DNA of 64,000 nt from assembly GCA_036785325.1 (NCBI GenBank), contig JAXIVH010000018.1, positions 6,045,214 to 6,109,213 on the forward strand, in the 5' to 3' direction. Positions 20,068 to 32,155 of this stretch are shown here, piece after piece. Under the pieces are notes generated by a model. That model saw only the letters and a program-made list of their open reading frames with translations. It was not told where the DNA came from and searched no databases. Position 1 is the first letter of the stretch, and the number at the start of each line of letters is the position of its first letter. This stretch comes from Urophycis tenuis (lineage: Eukaryota; Chordata; Actinopteri; Gadiformes; Phycidae). Both the position numbers and the translations under genes were made by a program.

Positions 20068-21879
20068 GCGTGTGTGTGTGTGTCAGTCAACTTAAAGCTT
20101 AAATGGCATGCAAACAAACATATCAGTGGCTGTACTATTGATTAATTTGCTTTAGGCTAACTGGTGAGTCATGTACTTATGGAACCACAAGTGGAACTGG
20201 AGTCACTCTAGTCTACAAGTTCAGAATGTGTTTCTTTACTACACAATCTCAGTTCAATTTAGATTTTATTTTAGGTACTAGATGTGTTAGACTCAACTCC
20301 ATACACATATATCACACTTAACAGTTAATAAACCTGTGTCAAACAGGATGTGTCTATTCTGGACTACCGTGCACCAGCTATAGCAGCAAACGTTGTTTCA
20401 GCCCATTTCACTGGGGCCCGGGAGGCAGCGCTGGTGTTGGACGTGGCCTGTGGTACTGGACTGGTGGCTGCACAGGTGCAAACACAAGTGGAGCGCTTGC
20501 ACAAAAGTTGACTGCTTTACACATGTGCTCCTTGTCAGTGTGTTTGTATCCATGATGTGTCCCCTCTTTTGACAGATGAAAAAGCATGGTTTTGGAAATT
20601 TTGTTGGCCTTGACGGAAGTAAGGCTATGCTGGAGCTGGCCAAAAACACTGGGCTCTATGAAGATGTCAAGCAGTGCATGCTGGGAGATGAAGAGCTGCC
20701 TGTTCAATGGGGTAACGTTGTGCGTCACTGTAATGTGTTGAAACATAACTATTTGGGTTTGTTTTCCTGATGTTGAACTGAAATGCTTTCTTCATAGAGC
20801 TGAACAGGGTTGTATTCATGCATGCTCCTGTTAAAAATAATACACTTGCTCAAAGTCAATATCTACAAGACTCGACACCCTGCAAATAGATATTTCAATC
20901 CATTACCTACCATAACATTAACATCCTGCAAATATTGAAGGGTTCCCTTGATAGGACATTTTACTATTTGCAATCATCCTTGTGATTTTTACGTTCTTTA
21001 CGATCACCAAATTCCATGAAATAGCCTATTATAGCCATTTTTACATTCACAAAGTGTGCCCTTCTCTGGCCTATCCCATATTCTACAGTCATCTATGGCA
21101 TTGTGGTGCCCCAGGTCTATTATTAGGAACCAGCATGAAGAACAATATACTTATTATTCTCCCGAGATGCTGATGGGTAAAATAAATTATAATTACACCT
21201 CTCAAAATCTCCAATTGCATTAAAAATAATGCTACTAGAAATAAAAAGGTATCTAAGTGCTCGATAGTAGAAGATATTTTTGCTGCTTATGCTGATTACT
21301 CCTTACTCTATTCTAGATTAATTCTGTAATTCTAGGTTCTCCAATCAACCAGTTGTTATTATAGTTAAGGTTGTGTATGTAAAACCTTCCTAATACCAGT
21401 AATAGGAAGGTAACTAACTACACTACTTGTTACTGTCCAACAGGCTCATTTGATGTGGTTATTATTGTTGGCGCACTGAGCAATGGTCAAGTTCCAGCTT
21501 ATGTTTCCAAAGAGCTGTGCAAGGCCGCCAAACCAGGTGAGACCTGTTTATTATGCTCCTCACCCCTCCCTCTCTCCCTCACTCTCTCCAAACTCCACCT
21601 ACCCTCAAAAGCGAGGCACCTGAGACCGTGACTTTATCTTACAACCGCTCTCCATTAGGTGGCCTCATCTGTATGACCACCAGAAGCAACCGGGACAACG
21701 CGTGCTACAAAGCGTCTCTGGATCAGCAGCTGAAGCTCCTGGAGGAAGAAGGACTGTGGAGTCGTGTCAACGTCACCGAGGTGGAGGAGTGGGAGAGAGC
21801 AGTGTCGCCGCACGAGGAGGGCTACATCAGTGGCTGTGTGTACTTATACAGGGCCTCTGGGGTGGAGCAACGCACCTAG
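18261..21879 (+). CDS. mettl27: mettl27 (methyltransferase-like 27), complete, five coding exons
   Basis: A class I SAM-dependent methyltransferase-like protein; the substrate is not established to my knowledge. Exons 18,261-18,380, 20,347-20,475, 20,576-20,711, 21,444-21,536 and 21,659-21,879 join in phase to 232 residues, with GT donors and AG acceptors throughout. Recognition rests on KVDFYNKWAENYDK near the N-terminus, the SAM motif I LVLDVACGTGLVA (about residue 70), GLDGSKAMLELA (motif II region), FDVVIIVGALSNGQVP, and the C-terminal GLICMTTRS...VNVTEVEEWE...GYISGCVYLYRA. The start is the first ATG after an acceptor-like TTTTCATAG, so a 5'UTR exon probably lies upstream. A partial second copy lies at 43 kb. 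In mammals METTL27 neighbours CLDN3 and CLDN4. Confidence 0.93.
18646..18774 (+). pseudogene. THAP zinc-finger N-terminus, fragment
   Basis: A 42-codon ORF starting MTCKRTKLSFQQ and containing HHCCVPFCTASTRSNSYLSF, which matches the beginning of a C2CH THAP DNA-binding domain (the first Cys pair and the SFH motif). It stops where the L2 fragment begins, so the rest of the domain is gone. Such domains occur in some teleost DNA transposons, and the GTGCACGCCGG sequence about 170 bp upstream may be the element's end. It lies in mettl27 intron 1. Confidence 0.6.
18776..19215 (+). mobile_element. L2-like LINE 3' fragment
   Basis: Local translation gives YCNGLTGLLQKSIKKLQLIQ, NAAARVLTRTK and HITPVQKTLHWLSVSYKIYF, the conserved C-terminal part of fish L2/CR1 reverse transcriptase ORFs, then a truncated tail ending GAAAGGCGCTAAATAGATAAAG. 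Located in mettl27 intron 1. Confidence 0.8.
20027..20084 (+). repeat. (TG)n microsatellite
   Basis: About 58 bp of TG repeats with a few CG interruptions in mettl27 intron 1. Confidence 0.95.
20347..20475 (+). CDS. mettl27: mettl27 coding exon 2
   Basis: Forty-three codons, DVSILDYRAPAIAANVVSAH onward, carrying SAM motif I (LDVACGTG). Acceptor AAACAG, donor GTGCAA. Confidence 0.93.
20576..20711 (+). CDS. mettl27: mettl27 coding exon 3
   Basis: 136 bp, MKKHGFGNFVGLDGSKAMLE to GDEELPVQW, ending one base into a Gly codon. Acceptor TTTGACAG, donor GTAACG. Confidence 0.92.
21444..21536 (+). CDS. mettl27: mettl27 coding exon 4
   Basis: 93 bp, SFDVVIIVGALSNGQVPAYV to CKAAKP. Donor GTGAGA. Its counterpart in the second copy is 42,997-43,089. 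Confidence 0.93.
21659..21879 (+). CDS. mettl27: mettl27 coding exon 5 and stop
   Basis: GGLICMTTRSNRDNACYKAS to ASGVEQRT, stop TAG at 21,877-21,879. The counterpart in the second copy is 43,740-43,948, which ends four codons earlier. Confidence 0.93.
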
Positions 21880-22143
21880 GACTGTGGGAAGGGGAGGCAA
21901 GCCGCTGAACTGGGAAGAAGTCCTGAAGACCAACTGGAGAAACTGGAATTTCTGAACGAACCATCAATGTTATTCTTAAAAAAAAAGTGATTTTGTGGTT
22001 TAAATGGTCCTGTTTTAGCTTTGACTATGCTGCAGATAAAAACTCCAACACAGATGTTGTGCTGATGAACAAGTTGTTTCATTTTTGTCATAACTAGTGT
22101 ATGTTGCTGCATGACTGAAAGTCTGCATCACTGGCCTAAAAAC

Positions 22144-22206
22144 ATTTACATTTACATTCAGGGCATTTAGCAGACACTTTTATCCAAAGCGACTTACAAA
22201 GACTAC
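22144..22206 (-). mobile_element. SINE/LINE shared tail fragment, reverse orientation
   Basis: Reads on the minus strand as TTGTAAGTCGCTTTGGATAA followed by AAGTGTCTGCTAAATGCC, the tail also seen at 880, 13,050, 43,310, 44,215 and 53,300. No tRNA head is attached. Confidence 0.75.
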
Positions 22207-22647
22207 ATTTGTCATAAGAAGGTTAAACATGTGTAACCCGGGTGAGAAATCTCTCACTCACGAGGCGAGTTTCAGATGAGGCATGCGGCTTCGTTTGCCA
22301 TGCTTCAGAATGCATTCTGGGATGAAAACGTCAGAAATACCTCTGATGAACTTCCGATGCGACGATTCACCTGGCTTTCAAAACTCGTGTGGTTTCAGGA
22401 AAACAACTTCCGCCTGGTTTTCTGGGCATGTTCTCTCGAGCAAGTGCGGACAAGGCACTGGTGCGGACATAAGACACTCCCCGATGTGAGAGGGCTCCGC
22501 AAGATGGCGGCCAGTGTAGATGTGTGAATTCGCAGATGAACCAAAGTTTTCAGTTTTCTCCTTATTTGTCGCCAACTTCAAAAGCATTTTAAGTCAGGAA
22601 TTAATGTAATACTCAACTAAACATCGCTGTCTAGCCTGAGCAAGAGG

Positions 22648-23589
22648 GTGCCTCTCTACCGTGATATTTTTATTTTAAGAAATCCGTGCAGTACAACAGC
22701 TAACGGTGTCCTGTCTGCAACAAGCTTCCATCTAAGCTACCACAGTATGAACCGAGCGACGGAGCACGGCGTTAAACGAAAAGAGAAAGAAAAAAGAATG
22801 GCCGCTGTCCCCTCCGTCGCCGAACATGATTACACCGGCTCGTCCATGGCAGGCAGAGAGAGCCCCGAACTGGAACCAATATTGGATTCGGACCTAGACA
22901 CCCGGGTCAAACCAGAGGGGAAGAGGCTAAGAGGCGAGTTAACACTTGCTCAGCTACAGAGCAACATTACCGACCTTATTAACAAGCGCTCTAATAATGT
23001 CGAAAGCATGATCAACCTTAACACCGTCAGCATCGACGCTCTTAAGAAATCTATCGACTTCGTTTTTGCTGAGATTGAATCTCTGAAAGCTGACGTGAAA
23101 ACTGCAAAAATCACGTCTGAAAATAATGTCCAGCGGCTGTCGGAGGTGGAAATGAAAATCAACGAAGCAGAACGTTATCAGCGCAGATGGAACCTGAGGC
23201 TTCACGGAATCCCCGAGGATAAACAGGAAAACATTAAAACCAAAGTTGCCGATATCTGCCATGCTGTTGTTGGGGAAAGCCATCCAAAGATAAAAGAGGA
23301 TATCGACATCACTCACCGTCTGGGTCGTTTCAACAACAAACAACTAAGGCCGAGGACGACCATCATTCGCTTCGCCAATAGATCTTCACGTGACCTGGTA
23401 TGGAGAATGGCCAAAAACAACAACTATCTCAAGGGAAACAAGCTGAGATTCACGGAGGATCTCACGTCTGCTGACAAGGCGCTGCGTGAGAAACTCTGGC
23501 CGCTTATCGACGCCGCCAAGAGAGAGGGGAAAAAGGCACACTTCGCTGGTGTTTGTGTAATAATCGAAGGGAAGGAAATACGACCATAG
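22648..23589 (+). CDS. L1-type ORF1 protein (RNA-binding chaperone)
   Basis: 313 codons, uninterrupted. The N-terminus is charged; residues about 105-180 have a coiled-coil look (SNVESMINLNT... SLKADVKTAK... LSEVEMKINEAERYQRR). The RRM and C-terminal domain of L1 ORF1p follow: RWNLRLHGIPEDKQENIKTK, DIDITHRLGRF, RPRTTIIRFANRSSRDLVW, and LRFTEDLTSADKALREKLWP. L1 ORF1p forms trimers and binds LINE RNA. The true start may be the Met at 22,747 (MNRATEHGVKRKEKEKR) rather than 22,648. ORF1 being open while ORF2 is broken suggests moderately recent insertion. Confidence 0.85.
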   Translation: MPLYRDIFILRNPCSTTANGVLSATSFHLSYHSMNRATEHGVKRKEKEKRMAAVPSVAEHDYTGSSMAGRESPELEPILDSDLDTRVKPEGKRLRGELTLAQLQSNITDLINKRSNNVESMINLNTVSIDALKKSIDFVFAEIESLKADVKTAKITSENNVQRLSEVEMKINEAERYQRRWNLRLHGIPEDKQENIKTKVADICHAVVGESHPKIKEDIDITHRLGRFNNKQLRPRTTIIRFANRSSRDLVWRMAKNNNYLKGNKLRFTEDLTSADKALREKLWPLIDAAKREGKKAHFAGVCVIIEGKEIRP

Positions 23590-24105
23590 CCGACTCCGGA
23601 CGCACAGCAGATGGACACTTCAAGGCTTCTGTGATGGATGAATTGTTCAGTGGTTTTTCTGAGTCGTTCTGCAGTCTCTATTCGAGATACACTCTCATTT
23701 CAGCAGTTGCACAGGAGAGCGTAAGTTTACATTTTGGTTTAGTCATGGTGCTATTTTTTCAATGTGCACACAGACTTGTTATGTTCTTGTTTACAGCACA
23801 AATGCTTGCGCACTTTTATATAAATGTTGGTATTACATAGCTGTGCTCTTGTTAGCTCTACATTTTCAAGGAGCCCAGTCAAACTTACAGCAAAAGTGCC
23901 TACCTACCTTTTTGTTATATTTTTAGTTTTTCATTTTAGTCTTTCATATGACATCTGTGATTGTGCTCTTTTATGAACATCTGATGCACTTAGGTAAATT
24001 GTTTTATGAGGCTCCTGAATATAGATATTAAAAAAAAAATACTTTATTTTATATTGCTCCTGACTAAAATGTCTAGCATATATTCAGGGATGGAATCTGT
24101 TAACT

Positions 24106-27100
24106 TTGAGTTCAAAACATGTTACATTGTCCTTATCCATTTTCTCTTTAAATGCCAGGGGATTAAGAGAAAATGTTAAACGTAAAGCTTTGTTTTTGTT
24201 TGCAAAACAGCAGAAGTCAGATTTTGTTTTTTTTCAAGAGTCACATACAGTGGTAAATGACGCATCATTTTGGAGAAGTCAATGGGGAAATAATTTGTGG
24301 TTTGCACATGGTTCAGAGAGATCAGCAGGGGTCACTATCTTGAAGAATAACTTTGACGGTGTTGTCCTACACTACACAGAGTGACCCTAATGGCCATTAT
24401 ATAATTTTAGTTCTTAATGTTAACAACAATTTCATAATTCTTGCCAATATATATGGATATAATTCAAAAGCTGACAATGACATCTTACTTGACACTTTAG
24501 AGTCTAGCTTTTTACAATGGTTGTCAAAATACCCAAATGGTCTACTTTTTTTGGGTGGTGACTTCAACATTGCTTTAGATGGTTCTTTAGATAGATGGCC
24601 TCCAAAGACCAACAATTCCTCTGCTTCTAATATGTTTACCTTCATGCATAAATTCCATTTGATAGATAGTTGGAGGGCAAAAAATCTGAATGTTAAATTC
24701 TATACCTGGAGTAATAAGTCTTGCACATCATGTCTCGCATAGATTACTGGCTAATTTCTGATTGCTTAAACGGAAACAGCTCTACTACCAATATAATAAC
24801 GACCCCTTTAACAGACCATAGAGCTGTGTCATTAAATGTTTTGTTTAACGCTAACTCTACACGTACACATCGGAGTTCGTATTGGAAACTCAATAACTCA
24901 ATCTTAAAACAAGATATATTGATTATCTTGAATCTTGAACTTGAATCTTAAAAAGGTCCAATCATTAATACAATACTTTTGGAACCAAGGCTCAGTGTTT
25001 GTTTCTCATGTTTTACTGCGAATTGGGAACTATTTCAATTTGAGGTGTCAAAGTATTTAAGAAAATTTGGATCATCATTGGCTAAATCCAGAAAAACTGA
25101 AGAAACAAATGTAATTTCTAGAATAATGACACTCTCTCAAATTTCACGTGAAAATTTATCTGAAAGTGACCTACAGGATTTAATTTTACAGCAGAACAAA
25201 CTAAATGACATTTACAGAATGAAGGCGGAAGGAGCTTTCGTAAGGTCAAGGAAGAAATGGCTGGAGGAGGGAGAACAGAATAGTGCATACTTTTTCCAAT
25301 TGGAAAAAACTCGTAGCATAATTAATTCTATCCAAAAATTAATTATTGATGGCGTTATCACAGACGATCCAATAAAAATAGCTAACTATAGCTCCACATT
25401 TTATAAAGCCTTATATGAATCACAATATTGCAAAGCTAATGCTGACAATTTCTTCATTCACCTCACTGATCATAAGTTAATTAATGATGATCAAAGGAAT
25501 CTCTGTGATAGCCCTTTAACTCCAAAGGAAATCCTTTTTGCCATCAAACACCTCAAACTCAATAAATCTCCTGGAGTTGATGGTTTAACATCTGAGTTTT
25601 ATTTGGCTTTTGCGGATCAACTTGCTCCCTTCCTCCATGCTGTTTATACTGAAAGCATTGATAATCAAACCCTCCCTCCCACATTATGTCAAGGTCTTTT
25701 AACTTGAATTCCGAAGCCTAAAAAAGACCCTCTCTTAATTGATAACTGGCGCCCAATTTGTCTTCTTAACACTGACTATAAGATTTTAGCACAAATTCTC
25801 GCAAATAGAATAAAAGAAGTACTGGACCACATAATTGATGAAACCCAAAATGGTTTTATGAGACATAGACATATTTCCAATAATATCAGGCTTGTATTAG
25901 ATCTCATTGACTATGCTGACTTCTGCAATGATGACAGTTTAATTTTGTTCCTTGATTTTCGCAAGGCTTTTGACACCGTTGAGCACAACTTTATGTTTCA
26001 AACTTTAGATAAATTTGGATTTGGACCCTACTTCTGTACAGCCATTAAAACTATGTATAAACACGCAAATTGCTCAATCAAGCTACATTCAGGCACCTCT
26101 CCCAGATTTTATTTGAAAAGAGGCATCAGACAAGGGTGTCCTGTTTCGCCATACTTGTTCTTGCTCTGTACACAATTACTCTCAGAATTTATCAAACTCA
26201 GCCACCTAAAAGGTATCATTATAGCTGAGAGAGAGATTATCATCAGTCAGCTGGCTGATGATACGACTTTATTCCTAAAGGATGCCTCGCAAGTATCTAT
26301 AGCCATCAACACCATAAAGATATTTTCTAATGCCTCTGGGCTCTATTTAAATATCAACAAGTGTGAGCTGCTTCCCCTCAAAAATTGTAATTACACAACA
26401 ATTTCTAACATTCCAGTAAAAGACTCTGTCACTTATCTTGGCATTGTAATTAACAAAAATCAGGAAACTATATGTTCTTTAAATTTTAACCCTCTTAAAG
26501 AGACTGTACAAAGAAAACTAAATTCATGGCTACAAAGAGATCTATCCATTAGAGGTAGAGTTTTACTCACAAAAGCCGAGGGCATCTCACGTTTGACTTA
26601 TGCAGCCTTATCTCTTGATGTAAGTAAAAAGATCTCTGATTCCATTGATCGTGCGCTGTATCACTTTGTGTGGCGAAACAGGATACACTACATTAGGAAG
26701 TCAGTTTTAATGAACTCTTATAAAAAGGGTGGCATGAATTTTCTTGATTTTTCGACCCTAAACAACACCTTTAAAATAAATTGGATCAAGCAATTTCTAA
26801 AAAACCCAACCTCAATCTGGAACTTTCTCCCAAATTATTTCTTTTCAAAACTTGGTGGCCTTAAATTTATATTGATTTGTAATTATAATATTGAAAAAAT
26901 CCCCCTAAAGCTTTCAAATTTCCATAAACAAATGCTCCTCTCTTGGTCTTTGATTTTCAAACACAATTTCTCACCCCACAGATACTACATTTGGAACAAT
27001 AGAGACATTTTATACAAACATAAATCATTATTTTTCGAAAACTGGTTTGACCATGGAATTCACTTAGTAAACAACTCTTCAATTCTAACGGTTCTTTGAT

Positions 27101-27217
27101 GTCTTATGTTGAACTGCTTGACAAATATGGTATTCCAATACCACCGAAGAAATACGCTCTGGTGTTTGACGCTATACCCTCAGGTGTCTTAATGCTTTTT
27201 AAAAACTCTTCAGTGCC
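24106..27217 (+). pseudogene. LINE ORF2 (endonuclease + reverse transcriptase), broken
   Basis: 24,106-24,384 and 24,353-24,742 carry the APE endonuclease in two frames (SLNARGLRENVKRKALF; FLGGDFNIALDGSLDRW), and 24,721-24,951 its end (RIDYWLISD, TDHRAVSLNV). 24,979-25,707 leads into the reverse transcriptase, with an in-frame TGA at 25,705. 25,858-27,099 has RT motifs FLDFRKAFDTVEH and QLADDTTLFLKD (the ADD catalytic pair) plus the downstream domain. A frameshift near 27,090 moves to LMSYVELLDKYGIPIPPKKY. At least three frameshifts and two stops make it non-functional. Confidence 0.88.
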
Positions 27218-27525
27218 GGAGTTGGACTCTGGAGTTGGACTCACCTTTATTATTGTCATTTTCCTTTGTTTTGCTATAATATATGGTATTATCTATCAGC
27301 AAACCTCAGCCTCTGTCTGCTCCCTCCTTTAGTCGTGCCTTATTCTTCTGATCACTAGCCTATCGTCGAATCTTACTGTTACATTTTATCCTGCCATCAC
27401 CAAGTAGCTCATTAACATTGTGGGTATTAGCTTTAGCATTTAAATTAGTATGACACAGGTGCTACATAATTTTTGGCGAGCCAGCCAGGAGGGAGTACAG
27501 AGCTGAGTAAATAACAATAGTAGAT

Positions 27526-27892
27526 TTGACTTTCATTGCAAATATGGACATTTTGGAGAAACAAGGTATACAAATTCCTAATGCTGTTTTGATCAAATAT
27601 GTAACACACGATGATCGAGATGATGAGGTGGTTACATTTTTAAATCAGTATGGCAACACCTCTAACATCGCGGTTATAACTGAGTCTGGCGTTTTCCAGA
27701 ACACGATTGTTGTTGAATTCGAGTCGGGTAACGCTTTGGTCGAATTGCGGAAAACTTTGCTGTACACATACATTTGCCAGACCAAATGCCTGCGCCATTT
27801 GCGCAGATTTTTCCGGAAAGTTAAAAACAAAGAAGTATTTGGGTGAATTGAAAGAGCTGGCGAAACTCACAGGACAGGACTACGCTAGCTAG
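27526..27892 (+). pseudogene. PNMA/gag-like N-terminal fragment
   Basis: MDILEKQGIQIPNAVLIKYV to IVVEFESGNALVELRKTL resembles the N-terminus of PNMA-like and retrotransposon gag proteins in fish. A frameshift near 27,760 continues as YLGELKELAKLTGQDYAS. No capsid or zinc knuckle follows. The identification rests on remembered family style only. Confidence 0.4.
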
Positions 27893-28930
27893 CGTGTAGC
27901 TAGCTAGCGCAAAATGGACAGGTTTTTGGCAACAAATAGACCGAAGGAGAAGACCAACAGCCCTGCTGTGGAGGACTCTGCTGCAAAAAAACCTAAGAAC
28001 TCATGGCCAACTAAAAACCGAAAATATGAGGCAGCATATATTAAGTATGGCTTTATAGCCATACAGAAAAATGGTCATGATTGCCCGAAATGCATCCTCT
28101 GGAGACCCTCTCAAACGAGTGTTTAAAACCTTCGAAACTTCAGCGTCACTTGATACAAAAACATCCGGCAGAGGCCGATAAAACAGTAGACTTCTTCAGA
28201 TGTAAAAAACAGCATTTGGTCAAGCAATCTGCTGCATTCACACAGCAAGCTAACGTGCCCGAGCGGGCCCTGAAGGCATCACTTTTAGTCTCGTACCACA
28301 TTGCTCGTGCTAAAAAACCTCACACAATTGGAGAGGATTTGATTCTACCAGCTACCATAGACATTGTCCGAGAATTGCATGGTGAGGATGCTACCAAAAC
28401 AATTGATGCTGTCCCACTCTCTGATAACACTGTGAGCCAATGGATTGGTGACATGGCCCAGGACGTATCTGCTCAGCTTTTGGAGCAGGTGAGAGCCAGT
28501 AAATACTTCGCACTTCAGCTTGATGAAAGCACAGATTTATTGAATGAGGCCCTTGTATACATTAGATTTATTTTCCAGGAAAGTTTTGTGGAGGAAATAC
28601 TATTTTGTAAAGCACTTGAAAGAAGAACAGCTGGGAAAGACATTTTTCAAGTTTTAGACAATTACATCAAGTCTAACGGATTAGACTGGACCCGTTGGCC
28701 CTCATTTATCAAACGAGTGTACGACAGAAAACGGGGGTAAAATGGATGTACGCTCATTTCGACGTTGAGCTTGGCATTTATCAATTTGAACGTGAGCGCA
28801 GGCTGCGATGAAATCTCACGTCAGGTCTGAGCTCGTGTACGCCACTTTTTCGAGTGCAACCAGTGGCGAGACATGGTATATTTGCAAGAGTCGGACAACT
28901 TTTTCTTCACCTTATTCGGAATAAAATAAC

Positions 28931-29086
28931 TGTGGTAGGGCGAGCACCGTTAATTTGTAGCTCTACCCATACCATTCCTGTGTCTCGGAGAATCATCGGG
29001 ACGATGATTGAAAACCTAGGGGCAGATTGTGGTAGGGCGAGCCCCGTTAATTTGTAGCTCCACCCATACCATTCCCGTGTCTCGGA
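28931..29086 (+). repeat. 59-bp direct repeat pair
   Basis: 28,931-28,989 and 29,028-29,086 are the same 59 bp with three mismatches by eye (GGTAGGGCGAGC...CGTGTCTCGGA), separated by 38 bp. Confidence 0.9.
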
Positions 29087-30309
29087 TCTCAGCACATTTA
29101 AACCTGCAGGTGTGGAGCATTACCTGATCTGCAACACACAGTGCGAAATCCGTTTGGCGTGCTGGCCTGTTTCTGTAGGCATACGTCTGTTCCCGTGCTG
29201 GACTGTAAAAGTCATCCGAGACTGAATAGGGTTTGTCGCCAGAACAATCCGCTCCTAGCTTTTATCTTGGACCGGTGAGTAGTTCGTAAGGAGCCTATTG
29301 AATATCAGGAGTAATAGGCATGGGCTAATGGGTTTAATGTTCTCTGCTGCGACCTAGGATGAAGGCGTGTGGGCTGCTCTGCTTTACTCCTAGTATTGGT
29401 ATAGAAATACCGCATCACAGGTATGTTGCCGCGACTAGTAGGTAGGTTTATCATATATTAATCACTGTCGATTAATCATGATCTCTATTTACAGAGGCTT
29501 GTTGGCTGCTGCTTTGCTACGCTTGTTTCCTGCTGCTACACTTTGCTGCTACCTGCTGTGTTGCCTTCTCGCTGGGCATTTGCTCTCTGCCGCTACGCCG
29601 CTTCATTTGCGACTGCTCACCCGTTACACTTGCTTCACTGCTACGCTTGCGACACGGCCTGATTGCCGCTTGGTGTTTGACCCGACAGAACTAGCTCCAA
29701 CTAGCACGTCGGTGGGAAGCTAGGCTACGACACCGGGGCATAGGCTACTCGTGGGTCGTGGGGTGTGTATCCTGTCTCTGGTTGTGGTACGTAGTTTGTC
29801 TTTGTGTCTGGTTTATTGTTCGTTTGTGATGTGTCTGTCTGTGCTTTGAATGCAATTAATTGTTTTGCTTTTAAAGTCATACACCTGCTAGTTTTAGTTT
29901 GTTTATTTATTCTTGTGTCTGCCTCGGAGTGAAGACTACTACGGTCTTGCTGAGTTTTCCGACCGTTCTCCCAGTATTAGTTTGCTGTGTGGTTTTATAC
30001 CCAAGGTTTGAGTTTGTGTTAATTTGATTTAGGGTAAAACCCCTGGTTTTCTTTATGGTTTGATTTTTGGGTTTAACCTTCTCATTTGTTTGTTTCTTTC
30101 CTTTGGTGATTACTCAGCAGGCTGTAGCTGCTTCGCCCCTCAGACGCTTTACTAGCATCAGTGTCATGGGCGTAGGTTTGGTTTGAAATGTGCTGGGGAC
30201 AGAGACGCATTCGGAAGTGCATTTTCAGAAGTACAATGACGCGCATTCATTTTTTCCCCCTTTCGCGCAGGTCATGTTAATAAATAAAAATGTATACAAA
30301 AATGTGATG

Positions 30310-30331
30310 ATGACACACACACACGCACACG

Positions 30332-30397
<66 letters not shown>

Positions 30398-30398
30398 C
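30310..30398 (+). repeat. (CA)n microsatellite
   Basis: About 88 bp of CA repeats with a few CG interruptions, inside the 3.6-kb insertion. Confidence 0.95.
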
Positions 30399-31504
30399 AG
30401 ACGCGATGTCTTGACTATGCTCACGCACAGAGCTCTAATACTTTTCATTGGATAATGTGATTCAGATAGATGCAGTTCATGGCCGTGTCTACCTGCTGAA
30501 TGTAACCGCTGTGAAACAATCGGGAAATAACTACTCTATGTCTCTGTACCAAAGTGCTAGCTCTCTCTCCGTCTCTCTCTCGTCATCGGACACAAATCAA
30601 ATTAAATGTTGTTTCTATTTTGTGTAAATTAGGTTAATGCTTTTGTGTTTTTTTGTATTATCAGTTCAACTTGTTGTACTTGCCTGAGGAAATCGTGGAT
30701 ATTGTAACGTGTTGGGGGAGTGTTTCCCAGAATGCATTGCGACATTCTGGCATTCTGTGTCATTACATTTTATTGCTATTAGATAGGGTTTGGAGGCGAA
30801 TGTTCAGGACATGTTGGGTTGCATTTCACTGTTTCATTACGTTCACTTTGTTGACTGTTGTTTTTGGGATGAGTCAGGGAGCACCATTACTCAACGCACT
30901 ATGGCATCTTGTCATACCACTACCACTCCGCTAACGTCGCTTGAGACCCTGTCATACTAAAGCGACTTGTAAGAGTAGAGTTCATCTCTCTTTGTTGAGC
31001 TTGACGTAACTCAGACTGCATTTACTGACGTAGTGGTGAAAGACACCGGTGCGAGTCCCACACGGGGGATTCTTTCATAAAAAGTGGTGGGTACAAAATG
31101 ACTCATGACGAAAACTGGTAGGTACGTGTCCCCACCGTCCCCACCGTATTCTACGCGCCTGATCAGTGTGTGTGTTTAATGTTGTCCTGTCTTCTATACT
31201 TTTGATTTACAATAAACTATACAGTTGGGAAATCGCATCTCTGTTTTTGTCATTTAATTGACTGGCCTGTGGGTTTTATAACTACTTAATATTATGCCAC
31301 GGCACCCCCCCCCCCTTCACATAACTTTAACGCAATGCAAACAATAGCCTATAGGTCAAATGCAAAATGTTTTAAGATGGATCAATTTAACATCAATTTT
31401 ACATTTAATTAATTATTCAATTAATTATTTACCTCTTGCGTAGCCCGCTGAACATGGGACACACTGTTGACTGCAACAGTGATTTGTTTCCATATAGCGT
31501 TTTT

Positions 31505-32155
31505 TTGCTTGCCCTTAATTAGATTAGATTAGATTCAACTTTATTGTCATTGTGCAGAGTACAAGTACAGGGACAACAAAATGCAGTTGGCGTTCTAACC
31601 AGAAGTACAAATGAGCGATAAAGGTGCGGGTTGAAATGCAGAAATGCAGAATAAGGTGCAGAGTGCAAAATTGAAAAACATGAAAAGTGGCAGTAGTTAT
31701 TAAAGTGACGGTAATTAATGGTAGTTATTAAAGTGACAGTAAACAGTGCAGGTGGATGTAGTGATCGTTGAGGTAGTAAACGGTTAACTAACAGTAGCAG
31801 AAACAGGCTGTAAACAGTATTTTTAAAAAAAAGTAAACAATGTACAGGTAGTGCGAGAAATAGTAATAAAATACAAGAAGTGTACAGATGGTGCAATAGT
31901 GCGTTAGAGCAATACAACAGAACGGGCCCAACAGATGAATGTGGATTGTATGGATATGGGGGTGGGGGTGCAACGGCAGTTGAGAATAAATAATATAATA
32001 AATAACATTACTATAAATAATATGAAGTATGTCCAGGGGGGTGAGGGGTGGGGGTGCTGGGGGGGGCAGTGTTCATATGGGTGTGGAGTTCAGAAGGCTG
32101 ACAGCCTAAGGGAAAAAGCTTCCCCTGGATGCCAGCTTTTAGGCTACCAAATCAA
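31505..32155 (-). mobile_element. LINE/retroposon 3' end, minus strand
   Basis: On the minus strand the sequence ends CAATGACAATAAAGTTGAAT then (CTAAT)n, a common fish retroposon terminus. The rest is a non-coding 3' region with TGCACTCTGCACC-type low complexity. Confidence 0.6.

Larger units (their letters stand above)
22490..27332 (+). mobile_element. L1/Tx1-like LINE, near full length, inactivated
   Basis: GC-rich start (GGCTCCGCAAGATGGCGGCC), ORF1, a ~500-bp spacer and a broken ORF2 with endonuclease and reverse transcriptase. It lies 0.6 kb downstream of mettl27 in the same orientation. No poly-A tail or target duplication was found; the 3' end at about 27,220-27,332 looks truncated or rearranged. 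Confidence 0.85.

Noticed and set aside
29478..29723. ORF with signal-peptide-like start (Leu/Ala/Cys rich)
   Set aside because: It is a CTG/TGC-rich low-complexity stretch inside the 3.6-kb insertion; no family recognised and no splice context.
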